Source: Roseiarcus sp963772555 (GTDB taxonomy: Bacteria; Pseudomonadota; Alphaproteobacteria; Rhizobiales; Beijerinckiaceae). From it: a DNA stretch of 64,000 nucleotides. The stretch lies in contig CAVYXQ010000009.1 in assembly GCA_963772555.1 (NCBI GenBank), forward strand, positions 62,001 through 126,000. The letters are read 5' to 3'. Made by a program: the position numbers and the translations under genes. Below the pieces are notes generated by a model. The model did not search any database. It saw only the letters and a list, made by a program, of their open reading frames with translations, and had not been told where the DNA came from. Positions 27,047 through 35,850 of this stretch are shown in pieces. Numbering within the stretch: the stretch's first letter is position 1; each line of letters opens with the position of its first letter.

Positions 27047-27855
27047 CGCTTGTTCCCTGCTTTCTTCGACCTTTCGAGCCCGGCGCAGCCTTCGCGCAAT
27101 TTGTCGATCGCGTCCTTGAGCGCGTCGTGCAGCACCCAGACGTCGCCGGAGTAGCAAATGAAGTCAAAACCCTGACCATGAAGGTCGAGCCCCTGTTGCA
27201 CCGTCGGGACCAGGCGCCCGAGAGATTTTCCATGCTTGCGGGCGGCGCCGCAGACGCGTGCGATCGCGTCGGTGAACGTCTTCGAGCCGAACTCTCCCGG
27301 CACCCCGAGCGAAACGGAAAGGTCGAAATGGCCGACCCAGAGACAATCAACTCCCTCCAGCGCGGCGATGGCCTCGGCGTTGTCGACGCCCTCGGCGGTC
27401 TCGATCTGGCAGAAAAACGTGCTGCGGCGGTTCGCGGCGACGAACTTGTCGACGACGGGCCCCGGCCGGTAGCGATCGTGCGAGACTTGCAGGGCGACGC
27501 CCCGGCGTCCATCGGGCGTGTACTTCATCGATCTGATTATGTGCCGGGCTTCATCCGCGTTGCCGACCATCGGCAGCATCAGGCCTTCGGCGCCCATGTC
27601 CATCGCGCGGGCGATATGATGGTATTCCTTCGACGGAGTTCGCACGATCACCGGCAGATCGGCGGCCTCGAAATAACGGATCGCGCTCTTGACCGTCTCG
27701 AACCCGAATCCGGAATGCTCGAGATCGAACAGCACGAAGTCGCAGCCCGCAGACTTGAGAATGTGGCCGATCCCGGGCGTCGCGAACTCCACGATGAAAT
27801 GCCCGAGCTTTGCTGTTTTGGTTCCCGCCAGCTCCTTCAATCCTTGCGCCGCCAT
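27043..27855 (-). CDS. HpcH/HpaI-type aldolase
   Basis: 270 residues, TIM-barrel class II aldolase. Catalytic and metal motifs: FVLFDLEHSGFGFETVK (Glu and His), VIVRTPSKEYHHIARAMDMGAEGLMLPMV, CQIETAEGVDNAEAIAA (metal Glu) and LWVGHFDLSVSLG (metal Asp). Ribosome site GGGAGG. Cleaves 2-keto-3-deoxy acids into pyruvate and an aldehyde. Follows the ApnL-like gene by 25 bases. It is a different, full-length relative of the partial aldolase at the left edge. Confidence 0.88.
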   Translation of the reverse strand: MAAQGLKELAGTKTAKLGHFIVEFATPGIGHILKSAGCDFVLFDLEHSGFGFETVKSAIRYFEAADLPVIVRTPSKEYHHIARAMDMGAEGLMLPMVGNADEARHIIRSMKYTPDGRRGVALQVSHDRYRPGPVVDKFVAANRRSTFFCQIETAEGVDNAEAIAALEGVDCLWVGHFDLSVSLGVPGEFGSKTFTDAIARVCGAARKHGKSLGRLVPTVQQGLDLHGQGFDFICYSGDVWVLHDALKDAIDKLREGCAGLERSKKAGNKR

Positions 27856-27880
27856 TCATTCCTCCCTGGTGTCCGTGATT

Positions 27881-29872
27881 TCAGGACGCGCGCCCGCCCT
27901 CGGCTTCGACCCGCGCGATTGCGTAGGCGTCGAGTTTCAGCTCCGCCTCCTCGAGCGGACGCCTCAGCGCGTCCAGCGCGTCCGCGGACACGACGGCCCG
28001 CTCGAACGCCGACGCGTCGAGGATGCTCGCTTGCAGTCGGGCGCGCCCGAGCCCCTCTATGCCGATCGTCAGCGCTTCGGCGGTCAGATTGGCGAGCCAA
28101 AGGACGATGCCCGAGCCCTCCCGCCACGCGAGCGCGGCCGTCGCGCGCGGCTCGGACGATCGCGTCTCGACCAGATGTCGGCCGCAGCCAAGAGCGAGGC
28201 CGGACATGACATGGAAAGCCGGATAAAGCGCAGGCTCATCGATGGAATTGAAATAGGGCGAAAGGGCGCGGCTGCGCCGATGGATGAAGCCGAGCGGGCC
28301 GCTGGTCGCGCCCAGCGCCATGGCTTCCAGCCCTCCGTGGGCGCAGGCGGCGACATATCCGAGCGTCCAGGCCGCGTTGAAGAGCCCTCGCTGCCGCGGG
28401 TCGCGGTCGGTGAGACACGCGCGCTCGTTGCGCGGATTATCGACGAGGCCCTTGCCGTACGGATTGCTGCGGGCGGCGATGGCGCTCGGCCCGATCCGGT
28501 AGGGCCTGTCGGCGATCATCGCCCGCGTCGAGGCGATGATCGCCGGAATCGTCTCGAGCGTTTCCATGACCGAGCGGTCGTCGGCCGCATGCACGATCGA
28601 ACACGTCGTGTGCGTTACGTAATCGACCAGTTCAGGCTTCGGCCTTTTGCGATTGAGCTCCGTGAAGGTCGAGAGCATTCCGCCGCCTTGCCGGACCCCG
28701 GGAAAGGCTGCACGCGCCGCCCTTGCGATCTCTTCGATAGCGGGCTTCTCCGGCCGCACCGCGCCCGGTTGCCAGGACTTCAGATCCGCGGCGCTCGAAA
28801 CGACAATCGAATCCAGGCTCAGGCCCGCTTTCCGTGCGGCGGCGGCGAGGCGGTTGAGCGAGGCGGCGGCGTCCGTTTCGTCGGGGACGATGATTTCGAG
28901 GACGACAGGCGCTGAGACGGCTTCGGACGCCTTCCGGTATGCATCGAGCTTGTCGAGGCCGAGGCCGTCGCGGAGATCGGCGTTGCAGACAAGGAAGCGC
29001 GGACGCATCGACCGCAGGGATGCAATCGCCTCCAGTGTCGCCTCCGCCTCCTCGGCCGGCAGCGCCACGCCGAGGTCCGGCACTCGCGTTGAGAGGCTCG
29101 CTCCGACACTGACTGTCGCCGCCCTTTGAGCATCTATGCTGTCGGGGTCATCGTGTCCGGAAAAAGACAGGGTGATGGTCTGCTCGTGCCGACTTCCTTT
29201 GGCGAGAGTGTATCCCCACGGCCGGGCGAGGGGCCTAACGTAAGTCTTGTATGACGCGTCGGTCCAGTTGCGTTGATCCTCCATTTCAAACGCATCGCCC
29301 TCCATCCGGCAGGTCGCCCACAAACCGGGGGCCGCCTCGTGCGTGAGAGCCCGGATATTGAAAACCGGCTGGGAGGGGCTGATGGCTTCGGGGAAACGAG
29401 TCTCTTCCTCATTTCCATCGACATGGGTCACTTTCAGCGTCTCTCCGGAGAGGCCTGCCGGATGCAACACCACAAAGCCTGCGCGGTTGGTCACGAAGTC
29501 GGTCTCTGGCGTGGCGACGGCGGTGAAGACGAGCGATCCATCGCTCGAGCCGGTGATGCGCGCGTCAAGGGCAAGTCTCTGTCGGGCGTCCGAGCATACG
29601 GCGCGATAGGCGACGGCGAAACTTCCGGCTGTCTCGTGAATGTCGAGGTTTTCGATCTGCGGCGAGTAGGTGCCCCAATTCTCGTCACGCACCAGAAACG
29701 CGATGCCGCGCAGAACTTCGACGCCTCCGAATCGGACGTAGCGCAGCTGGCCGTTCTCGAGCTCCACTGAGAGACGGCCGGAGCGGAGGCGGCGGCAGGG
29801 AGGATCGCTCGCCTCCGTACCGCAAAGCTTCACCGCGCGCGACGCCGCCGCGGACATCCTGTCGCCCGTCAT
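27881..29872 (-). CDS. large three-domain protein resembling D-apionate lactonase (ApnL)
   Basis: 663 residues, no signal peptide, so cytoplasmic. The N-terminal part (LRSGRLSVELENGQLRYVRFGGVEVLRGIAF, then VRDENWGTYSPQIENLDIHE) matches my memory of the ApnL family (D-apionolactone hydrolase of the oxidative apiose pathway), which has an N-terminal sandwich, a middle TIM-barrel-like domain and a C-terminal domain. Here the middle would be about residues 270-540 and the last about 590-660 (GIVLWLANLTAEALTIGIEGL). The ATG overlaps the MalK stop, fixing the start and linking it to importer C2. No other apiose-pathway gene is seen, so the substrate may differ. Confidence 0.6.
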   Translation of the reverse strand: MTGDRMSAAASRAVKLCGTEASDPPCRRLRSGRLSVELENGQLRYVRFGGVEVLRGIAFLVRDENWGTYSPQIENLDIHETAGSFAVAYRAVCSDARQRLALDARITGSSDGSLVFTAVATPETDFVTNRAGFVVLHPAGLSGETLKVTHVDGNEEETRFPEAISPSQPVFNIRALTHEAAPGLWATCRMEGDAFEMEDQRNWTDASYKTYVRPLARPWGYTLAKGSRHEQTITLSFSGHDDPDSIDAQRAATVSVGASLSTRVPDLGVALPAEEAEATLEAIASLRSMRPRFLVCNADLRDGLGLDKLDAYRKASEAVSAPVVLEIIVPDETDAAASLNRLAAAARKAGLSLDSIVVSSAADLKSWQPGAVRPEKPAIEEIARAARAAFPGVRQGGGMLSTFTELNRKRPKPELVDYVTHTTCSIVHAADDRSVMETLETIPAIIASTRAMIADRPYRIGPSAIAARSNPYGKGLVDNPRNERACLTDRDPRQRGLFNAAWTLGYVAACAHGGLEAMALGATSGPLGFIHRRSRALSPYFNSIDEPALYPAFHVMSGLALGCGRHLVETRSSEPRATAALAWREGSGIVLWLANLTAEALTIGIEGLGRARLQASILDASAFERAVVSADALDALRRPLEEAELKLDAYAIARVEAEGGRAS

Positions 29873-30981
29873 GGCTGCGAACCTCGGAGCGCCCTTCCGG
29901 TGGCCGGGTCGAACAGAACCGCGCGCGTCAGGTTGATGTCGATCTCGAAGGTCTCGCCGACGCGGTTCACGTCATGCGCCCGAAGCTCGGCGACCACCGG
30001 CTGTCCGCCGAGCCTGAAGGTTGCGTAGGTGCGCGACCCCGTCGGCTGTACAAGCTCGATCGTCGATGCGACGCGAGCATGGCCGTCGGCAAGGGGGGCG
30101 GCTGTCGAACGGTGCACGTGCTCCGGACGAAAGCCCAGGATCACTTTCGCTCCGTTCGGCGCGTCGGGTATGCGCCCCCTGGGGATGGCGAGCTCTGGCC
30201 CACCGTCGTCGAACTTGACCGACACGTTCTCCGCTCCCCTTCTGAGCTCACCGTGGACGAAGTTCATCCGGGGCGAACCGAGGAACCCCGCGACGAACAT
30301 CGAGGCCGGCTGCTCGAACATGTCGAGCGGCGCGCCTTCCTGCTCGATGACGCCGTCGCGGAGCAGCACGATCCGGTCGGCGAGCGTCATGGCTTCGACC
30401 TGGTCGTGCGTGACATAGATCATCGTGGTCGAGATCTCCTGGTGCAGGCGCTTGATTTCGCCTCGCATCTCGTCGCGTAGCTGGGCATCGAGATTCGACA
30501 GCGGCTCGTCGAACAGGAACACGCGCGGGTTGCGCACGATTGCGCGCCCAATGGCGACTCGCTGACGCTGCCCGCCCGAAAGCTGGCGCGGATAGCGGTC
30601 GAGGAGTTTCCCCACGCCCAGCATCGCCGCCGCCCGGTTGACCCGCTCTTCGATCTCGGGCTTGGGCATTTTGCGCGCCCGCAGGCTCAACGAAATGTTT
30701 CCGTACACGGTCATGTGCGGGTAAAGCGCGTAGTCTTGGAACACCATCGCGACGTCACGGTCCCGCGGGCGCATCCCATTCACGGTCTCGTCGCCGATCG
30801 CGATGTCGCCCGAATCTGCATCCTCGAGGCCGGCGATGGTGCGCAGAAGGGTGCTCTTGCCGCAGCCCGAGGGACCAACGAGGACGGTGAACTCGCCATC
30901 CGGGATGTCGAGATCGACGCCGCGGACCGCCTGGACCGACCCGTAGCTCTTGTGCAAGGCGCCTATCCGAACGCTCGCCAT
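29869..30981 (-). CDS. CUT1 ABC transporter ATP-binding protein (MalK/UgpC-type)
   Basis: 370 residues. Walker A GPSGCGKST, Q-loop VFQDYALYPHMTV, signature LSGGQRQRVAIGRA, Walker B VFLFDEPLSNLDA, H-loop YVTHDQVEAM. The C-terminal OB-type regulatory domain is present (FVAGFLGSPRMNFVHG, then VILGFRPEHVH). Three bases after the MalG-type gene. As the only single-domain sugar ATPase in the window it could also energise the ATPase-less CUT1 importer at 16507-19511. Confidence 0.92.
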   Translation of the reverse strand: MASVRIGALHKSYGSVQAVRGVDLDIPDGEFTVLVGPSGCGKSTLLRTIAGLEDADSGDIAIGDETVNGMRPRDRDVAMVFQDYALYPHMTVYGNISLSLRARKMPKPEIEERVNRAAAMLGVGKLLDRYPRQLSGGQRQRVAIGRAIVRNPRVFLFDEPLSNLDAQLRDEMRGEIKRLHQEISTTMIYVTHDQVEAMTLADRIVLLRDGVIEQEGAPLDMFEQPASMFVAGFLGSPRMNFVHGELRRGAENVSVKFDDGGPELAIPRGRIPDAPNGAKVILGFRPEHVHRSTAAPLADGHARVASTIELVQPTGSRTYATFRLGGQPVVAELRAHDVNRVGETFEIDINLTRAVLFDPATGRALRGSQP

Positions 30982-30984
30982 GCC

Positions 30985-31812
30985 CTATCCTCGCAGCGCG
31001 CCGAGCGTGAGGCCCCGCACCAGGTGCCGCTGCACCAGCATCCCCAACACGATGGACGGCGCGAGCGACACGGTCGCAAGCGCGCAGGCTTCGCCATATT
31101 GCGCGCCCTGGAATCCGAGGAAGGCGCGAAAGATGGTCGGAAGCGTGAACGCGTACCGGCTGGTGAGGATCAAGGCGAAAAAGAATTCGGTCCAGACGGC
31201 GATGAAGACGAAGACGGCCGCGGCCGCGACGCCCGGGGCCGCGAGCGGCGTCGCGACCATCCAGAACGCCTGCCAGCGGCTGAGGCCGTCGACCAGCGCC
31301 GCTTCCTCGAGCGACTTCGGCAACTGGCGAAAATAGGCATACATCATCCACACCGACAGCGGCAGCGTCATGAACGCGTAGGCGAGGATCATGCCGATGC
31401 GCGTATCGTAGAGGCCCCAGGTCCGAAACAGCAGGAAAATCGGCAGGATGACGGCGACCGGCGGCAAGAAGCGCTGGGAAATGACCCACAGGGCCAGATG
31501 ATTGCCTCCCGTCCGGAACCTCGCGAGGCTATAGGCCATCATCGTGCCCATCACGGTGGACAGCACAGTCGAAGCCGATGCGATGACGAGGCTGTTGATG
31601 AGGCCCTGGAGGCCACGGTACGAGAAGAGCGCGGCCGTGTAGTGGACCGTTGTCGGCTTCGCCGGGAACCACACCGGCGGCGTGGTCAGGTAATCGCTGG
31701 TCGGCTTGATCGAGGTGATGACCACCCAGTAGAGCGGCACAAGAATGAACACGATGAAGAAGCCGATCGTGAAGGCGCGCGCGGAGTTGGCGCGGAGGCT
31801 GTGCGCGATCAT
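30985..31812 (-). CDS. CUT1 ABC transporter permease (MalG-like)
   Basis: 275 residues, six helices, EAA loop SLEEAALVDGLSRWQAFWMVATPLAAPG. The start lies at a GTGATG junction with the previous permease stop: either ATG (TGATG overlap, used here) or the GTG one codon earlier. Pore subunit of importer C2. Confidence 0.88.
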   Translation of the reverse strand: MIAHSLRANSARAFTIGFFIVFILVPLYWVVITSIKPTSDYLTTPPVWFPAKPTTVHYTAALFSYRGLQGLINSLVIASASTVLSTVMGTMMAYSLARFRTGGNHLALWVISQRFLPPVAVILPIFLLFRTWGLYDTRIGMILAYAFMTLPLSVWMMYAYFRQLPKSLEEAALVDGLSRWQAFWMVATPLAAPGVAAAAVFVFIAVWTEFFFALILTSRYAFTLPTIFRAFLGFQGAQYGEACALATVSLAPSIVLGMLVQRHLVRGLTLGALRG

Positions 31813-32744
31813 CACGCCTCCGGCTTCAGGAGGCGGCGCAGAAGCGCCAGGATCACGACCGACAGCAGAATGAGAAAGAGCCAGCTCCCCGCGGTCGCCA
31901 TCGACAAGTGGAATTGCTGGAACCCGATCTGGTAAAGATAGAACGACGTCGTGTAGGTCGCGGAGCCGGGGCCCCCGCCCGTCAGCATGAAGATGACGTC
32001 GAAAAGCTTGACCGCGTCCAGGAGGCGGAGCGTGACCGCAAGCAGCATTACCGGCGCCAGCTGCGGCATCGTCACATAACGGAATGTCTGGAGAGCGCCG
32101 ACGCCATCAAGTTCCGCCGCCTCGTAGAGATGCGGCGGAATGGCGGCGAGCCCGGCGAGCAGAATGACGAACATGAACGGGGTCCATTGCCAGACGTCGG
32201 CAAGGACAATGGAAATATAGACCCATGGCGTTTCGCCGATCCAGCTGATCGCCACCGGACGGTGGAGCAGCTGGCTCAAAAGATAGTCCGCAGGGCCGAA
32301 AGGTCTTTGCAGGAACAGCGCCCAGGACTGTCCAACGATCACCGGGCTGATAAACAGCGGAATGATGAGGATCGACATGACGATCCCGCGCCCTCTGAAG
32401 GTTTTCACCATTGCGAGCGCGAGGGCGAGTCCCAGCGCGAATTCGACGGCGACCACAGTCACGGAGAGAACGATCGTGAGGCCGAGCGACGACCAAGCCA
32501 ACGGGTCGTTCAGGATATCCCGGAAATTCTGCAGCCCGACAAAGGCGTGGCCGGGAATTTGGAAGTCGTAATTGACGAAGGCGACCCACAGCGAAAACAC
32601 CAGCGGATAGATCGAGAACGCGAGGATCAAGAGCGCAGCCGGGGCGACCATCAGCCATTTGAAATGACGATCTGCCCACGCCGAGACTCCGACCGCGCGC
32701 GTGGAGGCGGAGCGCGCCCGGCTGGCTGTGATGGCTTGAACCAT
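31812..32744 (-). CDS. CUT1 ABC transporter permease (MalF-like)
   Basis: 310 residues, six helices, EAA loop HLYEAAELDGVGALQTFRYVTMPQLAPVM. Begins MVQAITASRARS, a basic cytoplasmic tail before the first helix (WLMVAPAALLILAFSIYPLVFSL). The ribosome site is weak, consistent with lower expression than the binding protein. A strong stem-loop lies between the two genes. Confidence 0.87.
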   Translation of the reverse strand: MVQAITASRARSASTRAVGVSAWADRHFKWLMVAPAALLILAFSIYPLVFSLWVAFVNYDFQIPGHAFVGLQNFRDILNDPLAWSSLGLTIVLSVTVVAVEFALGLALALAMVKTFRGRGIVMSILIIPLFISPVIVGQSWALFLQRPFGPADYLLSQLLHRPVAISWIGETPWVYISIVLADVWQWTPFMFVILLAGLAAIPPHLYEAAELDGVGALQTFRYVTMPQLAPVMLLAVTLRLLDAVKLFDVIFMLTGGGPGSATYTTSFYLYQIGFQQFHLSMATAGSWLFLILLSVVILALLRRLLKPEA

Positions 32745-32795
32745 TAAGAGTTTCGATCTGCTGGCGGGCTCGAGCGGTCGAACGCAGAAGGCGAG

Positions 32796-32831
32796 GCCCG
32801 ATCGCGCGCGCAAAATCCCGCGCGATCGGGC
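32796..32831 (-). promoter_or_regulatory. strong intercistronic stem-loop after the binding-protein gene
   Basis: Perfect 13-bp inverted repeat GCCCGATCGCGCG / CGCGCGATCGGGC with a 10-base loop, beginning 15 bases past the binding-protein stop and 52 bases before the permease start. No T-tract follows, so it is more likely a 3'-end stabiliser or attenuator than a complete terminator. Confidence 0.65.
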
Positions 32832-32845
32832 GGCCTGACGTTCCT

Positions 32846-34525
32846 TCAGGTGATGTGCACCGCCTGCCCGACCTTCTCGATCGTATGGTCGGCATAGCAC
32901 CCCGGAATCTTGAGGAATTCCTGGTAGGCCGCTTTCTGCGCCGGAACGCCCAGCCGCTGTGTGGTTTGATCCCACTCGGCCGCCGCTTTCGCCAACGCGG
33001 ACTTAGCGTCCTGGCCGCCCCAGACTGCCGTGCACATGCGGTCGATCGACAGGGCGTAATCCTGCCAGCCGGGCATGATCATGTCGACGACGCCAGAGTT
33101 GGCGCAGTTAGACAAGGTGATGAGGTAGTCTTTGGCGGCCGGCCATAGCGCCCGATATTGCTCCGACTTGTAGGTCGAGAGGCGATAGGGATCGCGCAGC
33201 GTATAGGGCAACATCGTCCGCACCAGCGACATCGGCGGTGCGGTGACCCATTGCATGAAGAAGTACGCGGCCTCCTCATTGTTGGAGCCGGCGGCGAGCG
33301 CGCGAACATAGCCGGACGCCATCTCGCCGTTGCCCCCGGGCACGACCGCATAGCCGACTTTGTCGGCGATGCTCGACTGCGGAATGAAATTGATCGCTTT
33401 GTCGCGTTGAGCATAGTTGGAGGACATGCGGCCGGTCGGCGGCCAGGAGAAGATCATCGCCACCTTGCCCTGCAGCCAGGCCGCCCATTGCGCCACGGCG
33501 TCGAGGTCGTTGTTGCCGGGAATCGACGCCTTGTTCTGGGCGATCATCTGGGCAAGCGTCGTCTCTCCCGCGGGTCCGGCGAGCAGCGCCTTCATATCCG
33601 CGTCGAAGAACTTGCCGCCGTTGGCGCGGAATTCCTGCAGAAACGCGAACTGGTTTCCCGGACTGCCGAATTTGCGGAAGTGCGCGGCGCCATAGACGTT
33701 GGGCGCCAACTGGTCGGTGATGAACTGCGCGACCTGCGAATATTCGTCCCACGTCGTTGGCACGCCAAACGGTTTGCCGAACTTCGCCTGGTAGGCCGAC
33801 TTGAGCTTGGGATCGTCGAAGACGTCCGTGCGATAATAGAGCGCCCATTGATCGCCGTCGTCGAACACGCCCCACCGCTTGCCCTTGTAGAGGGTGATCG
33901 ACTTGTAAAGCGGATGATAGTCGTCGAGGTCGGCCTTGTTCATGTATTTCGCGACGTAGTCGTCAATCGGCACGATGACGCCGCCGTTGGCGAGCGCGGG
34001 GATCCATGCGGGCTCGATGTCGAGAACATCATAGGCGCCGGAATTGGCGATGTGCTCGGCGATCGGCTTCGAATACTGATCCGGGTGGGGCAGCTCGACG
34101 ACGTTGAAATTGATCCCCGTCAGGGCTTGCCACAGCGGTCCGGAAAAGTTCTTCGGCTCCAGCGCCTGGAGGCCCGCCTCGTACGTGAGATTGAGGGTGA
34201 TCCCCTTGTCCTTGTACGCCTGCGCCGCCTGGACTGCGCGATAGGCCGAGCCGTCCGTCGGGCCCTCCGTCGAGGCTTTGACGGCAGCGGCCTGGGCCGC
34301 GCCGAGCGGCGTGCTCTTGTCGGCGAGCTCGACCTTCGAGATATCTGCGGCAGCCGCCCAGGCCTTCGAGCCGGACGCCGTGTAGCCGAGGCCCGGGAGC
34401 ATGGCGGCGCCGCCCATCAGCATGAGCCGAGTCAGGAATTCGCGGCGGGACGTGTCCCCGCGGAGCCAGGCGTCGACCTCCTCAGAAAGTCCGGCGTTGA
34501 ACTCGCGCCGTTCGTGTTCGTCCAT
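32846..34525 (-). CDS. CUT1-type ABC transporter substrate-binding protein with Tat signal
   Basis: 559 residues, longer than the usual 400-450. A twin-arginine motif TSRREFL (residues 25-31) follows a 24-residue acidic lead and precedes the hydrophobic core (LMLMGGAAMLPGLG). Extracellular solute-binding features: YDVLDIEPAWIPALANGGVIVPIDDYV, GVFDDGDQWALYYRTDVFDDP, VPTTWDEYSQVAQFI. ATG chosen with GGAGGA at good spacing; a GTG lies one codon upstream. First gene of operon C2. Tat export suggests folding before export. Substrate unknown. Confidence 0.85.
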   Translation of the reverse strand: MDEHERREFNAGLSEEVDAWLRGDTSRREFLTRLMLMGGAAMLPGLGYTASGSKAWAAAADISKVELADKSTPLGAAQAAAVKASTEGPTDGSAYRAVQAAQAYKDKGITLNLTYEAGLQALEPKNFSGPLWQALTGINFNVVELPHPDQYSKPIAEHIANSGAYDVLDIEPAWIPALANGGVIVPIDDYVAKYMNKADLDDYHPLYKSITLYKGKRWGVFDDGDQWALYYRTDVFDDPKLKSAYQAKFGKPFGVPTTWDEYSQVAQFITDQLAPNVYGAAHFRKFGSPGNQFAFLQEFRANGGKFFDADMKALLAGPAGETTLAQMIAQNKASIPGNNDLDAVAQWAAWLQGKVAMIFSWPPTGRMSSNYAQRDKAINFIPQSSIADKVGYAVVPGGNGEMASGYVRALAAGSNNEEAAYFFMQWVTAPPMSLVRTMLPYTLRDPYRLSTYKSEQYRALWPAAKDYLITLSNCANSGVVDMIMPGWQDYALSIDRMCTAVWGGQDAKSALAKAAAEWDQTTQRLGVPAQKAAYQEFLKIPGCYADHTIEKVGQAVHIT

Positions 34526-34887
34526 CACTCGTCTCCTCCCATGTTGCGTCGCCGGCGATGCTGCTGGCCGGTCGCGCCGATTGCCTAAGTCACATTGATC
34601 TTTCCCAAATGCGGTTTCTTTGCGTGTCGGGAAGCGGTTCGAGGGTCATTCGCAGGGCCCAACGATTTCGGCCCTCTCGTCGCTGAAGGCAAGCTGGCGG
34701 ACGGGCGTTGCTACGAGCACGATAAGCGGCCTTTTGGTTCCTTCCCTAAAGGCGCAATTCGGACGCAAGCAGCGCCTTTAGAGATCGGATGCTATCCGAC
34801 GCCCGGAGACTGTCAACCGACTGCCGTTTTTCCGGTGATCGAGATAGCTTGATATGGGGAATGCTCCTCCCAGGCGATGATTTCGCA
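34526..34887. other. intergenic region between the Liv operon end and the C2 operon start
   Basis: 362 bases with no convincing gene; an 85-codon plus-strand frame lacks a ribosome site and family resemblance. It should hold the promoter of the 34525 operon and the end of the Liv operon. Two inverted repeats are visible: the 10-bp-arm repeat annotated separately and a weaker AGGGCC/GGCCCT pair at 34654-34675. Local GC drops here. Confidence 0.5.
34746..34781. promoter_or_regulatory. perfect inverted repeat upstream of operon C2
   Basis: CTAAAGGCGC / GCGCCTTTAG, 10-bp arms separated by 16 bases. It lies 107 bases beyond the livM-type stop and 221 bases before the binding-protein start. It could be a terminator-like hairpin for the Liv transcript (no T-tract seen) or a regulator binding site. 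Confidence 0.45.
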
Positions 34888-35850
34888 TCAATCGGTATCG
34901 AGATGCCGTGAAACCATCACCCTCTCGCCGATGAGGCCGCGGGGGCGAACAACGATCATGGTCGCGAGCAGTACGCCGATTGCGATAATGCGCACCGATG
35001 CGGCGCGGGCCTCGAACGACGCAGGAACGAAATCGGCAATGATGATGCCGGAGGCGCTCCACAGGGCCCAGACGAGCATTGCGCCGATGATCGCGCCGAA
35101 ATTGTTGCCGGCGCCGCCGACGATCAGCATCGCCCAGACCTGGAAGGTGAGGCTGGATGTATAATTCTCCGGCGCGATAAAGCCGATGAAATGCGCGCCG
35201 ATCGCGCCGGCGAGACCCATCAGCGCGCCGCCGAGCGCGAAGGCCTGGAGGCGGTACCGCGACGGATTCTTGCCAAGCGCCATCGCGGCGCGTTCGTCTT
35301 CCCGGATCGCCCGCAACACTCGGCCCCAGGGACTGCGCGCGAGCCGCTCCAGCCCCAGGTAGACGACTCCGACGACCATCGCGACCAGAGTTAGATTGGC
35401 AAGGTCGTAAAGCGCCGGCGTCGACGCGAGACTGTCGAAGGGACGCGGAATGAAGGCGACACCGAAAGCGCCGCCTGTCAGCTTCTGTGCGTTCAGAGCG
35501 ACGAGTTGCACCACCACGGCGACCCCGAAGGTCGTGATCGCGAGATAGTCCGCCCGCAGCCGCAGCGTCAACGCGCCGACGAAGGCTGAGGCGGCGCCCG
35601 AAGCAGCCATCGCGGCAAGCCAGCCGACCAGGATCGGCAGGGCGAAGCCCCCGAGACGGCCCTGGGTTGGCGGCGTGGTCAGCAGCGCCGATGCGTAGGC
35701 GCCTATGGCGACGAAACCGGCGACCCCGACATTGAAGAGCCCGGTCTGCCCCCATTGCACATTGAGGCCGAGACAGACGAGCGCATTGACGAGCGCCAGG
35801 ACGAGAAAGAAGCTCGCATAGCCGATCGGACCGATAAGATCGAACGTCAC
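34888..35850 (-). CDS. livM: branched-chain-type (HAAT) ABC transporter permease, LivM-like
   Basis: 320 residues. NVQWGQTGLFNVGVAGFVAIGAYASALL is the conserved LivM N-terminal region; GRVLRAIREDERAAMALGKN is the coupling loop; VGGAGNNFGAIIGAMLVW follows. The start is the GTG in a GTGA overlap with the livH-type stop. Last gene of the operon. HAAT systems carry amino acids but also amides, aromatic acids and other small organics, so the gene name reflects the family only. Confidence 0.85.
   Translation of the reverse strand: MTFDLIGPIGYASFFLVLALVNALVCLGLNVQWGQTGLFNVGVAGFVAIGAYASALLTTPPTQGRLGGFALPILVGWLAAMAASGAASAFVGALTLRLRADYLAITTFGVAVVVQLVALNAQKLTGGAFGVAFIPRPFDSLASTPALYDLANLTLVAMVVGVVYLGLERLARSPWGRVLRAIREDERAAMALGKNPSRYRLQAFALGGALMGLAGAIGAHFIGFIAPENYTSSLTFQVWAMLIVGGAGNNFGAIIGAMLVWALWSASGIIIADFVPASFEARAASVRIIAIGVLLATMIVVRPRGLIGERVMVSRHLDTD

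Noticed and set aside
25700..27154. 484-codon plus-strand frame
   Set aside because: Antisense to the hydroxyacid dehydrogenase and aldolase genes; composition is typical of a GC-rich shadow frame and no family features appear.
34595..34852. 85-codon plus-strand frame in the intergenic region
   Set aside because: No ribosome site, no hydrophobic or domain pattern, and it covers the likely promoter and inverted repeat.
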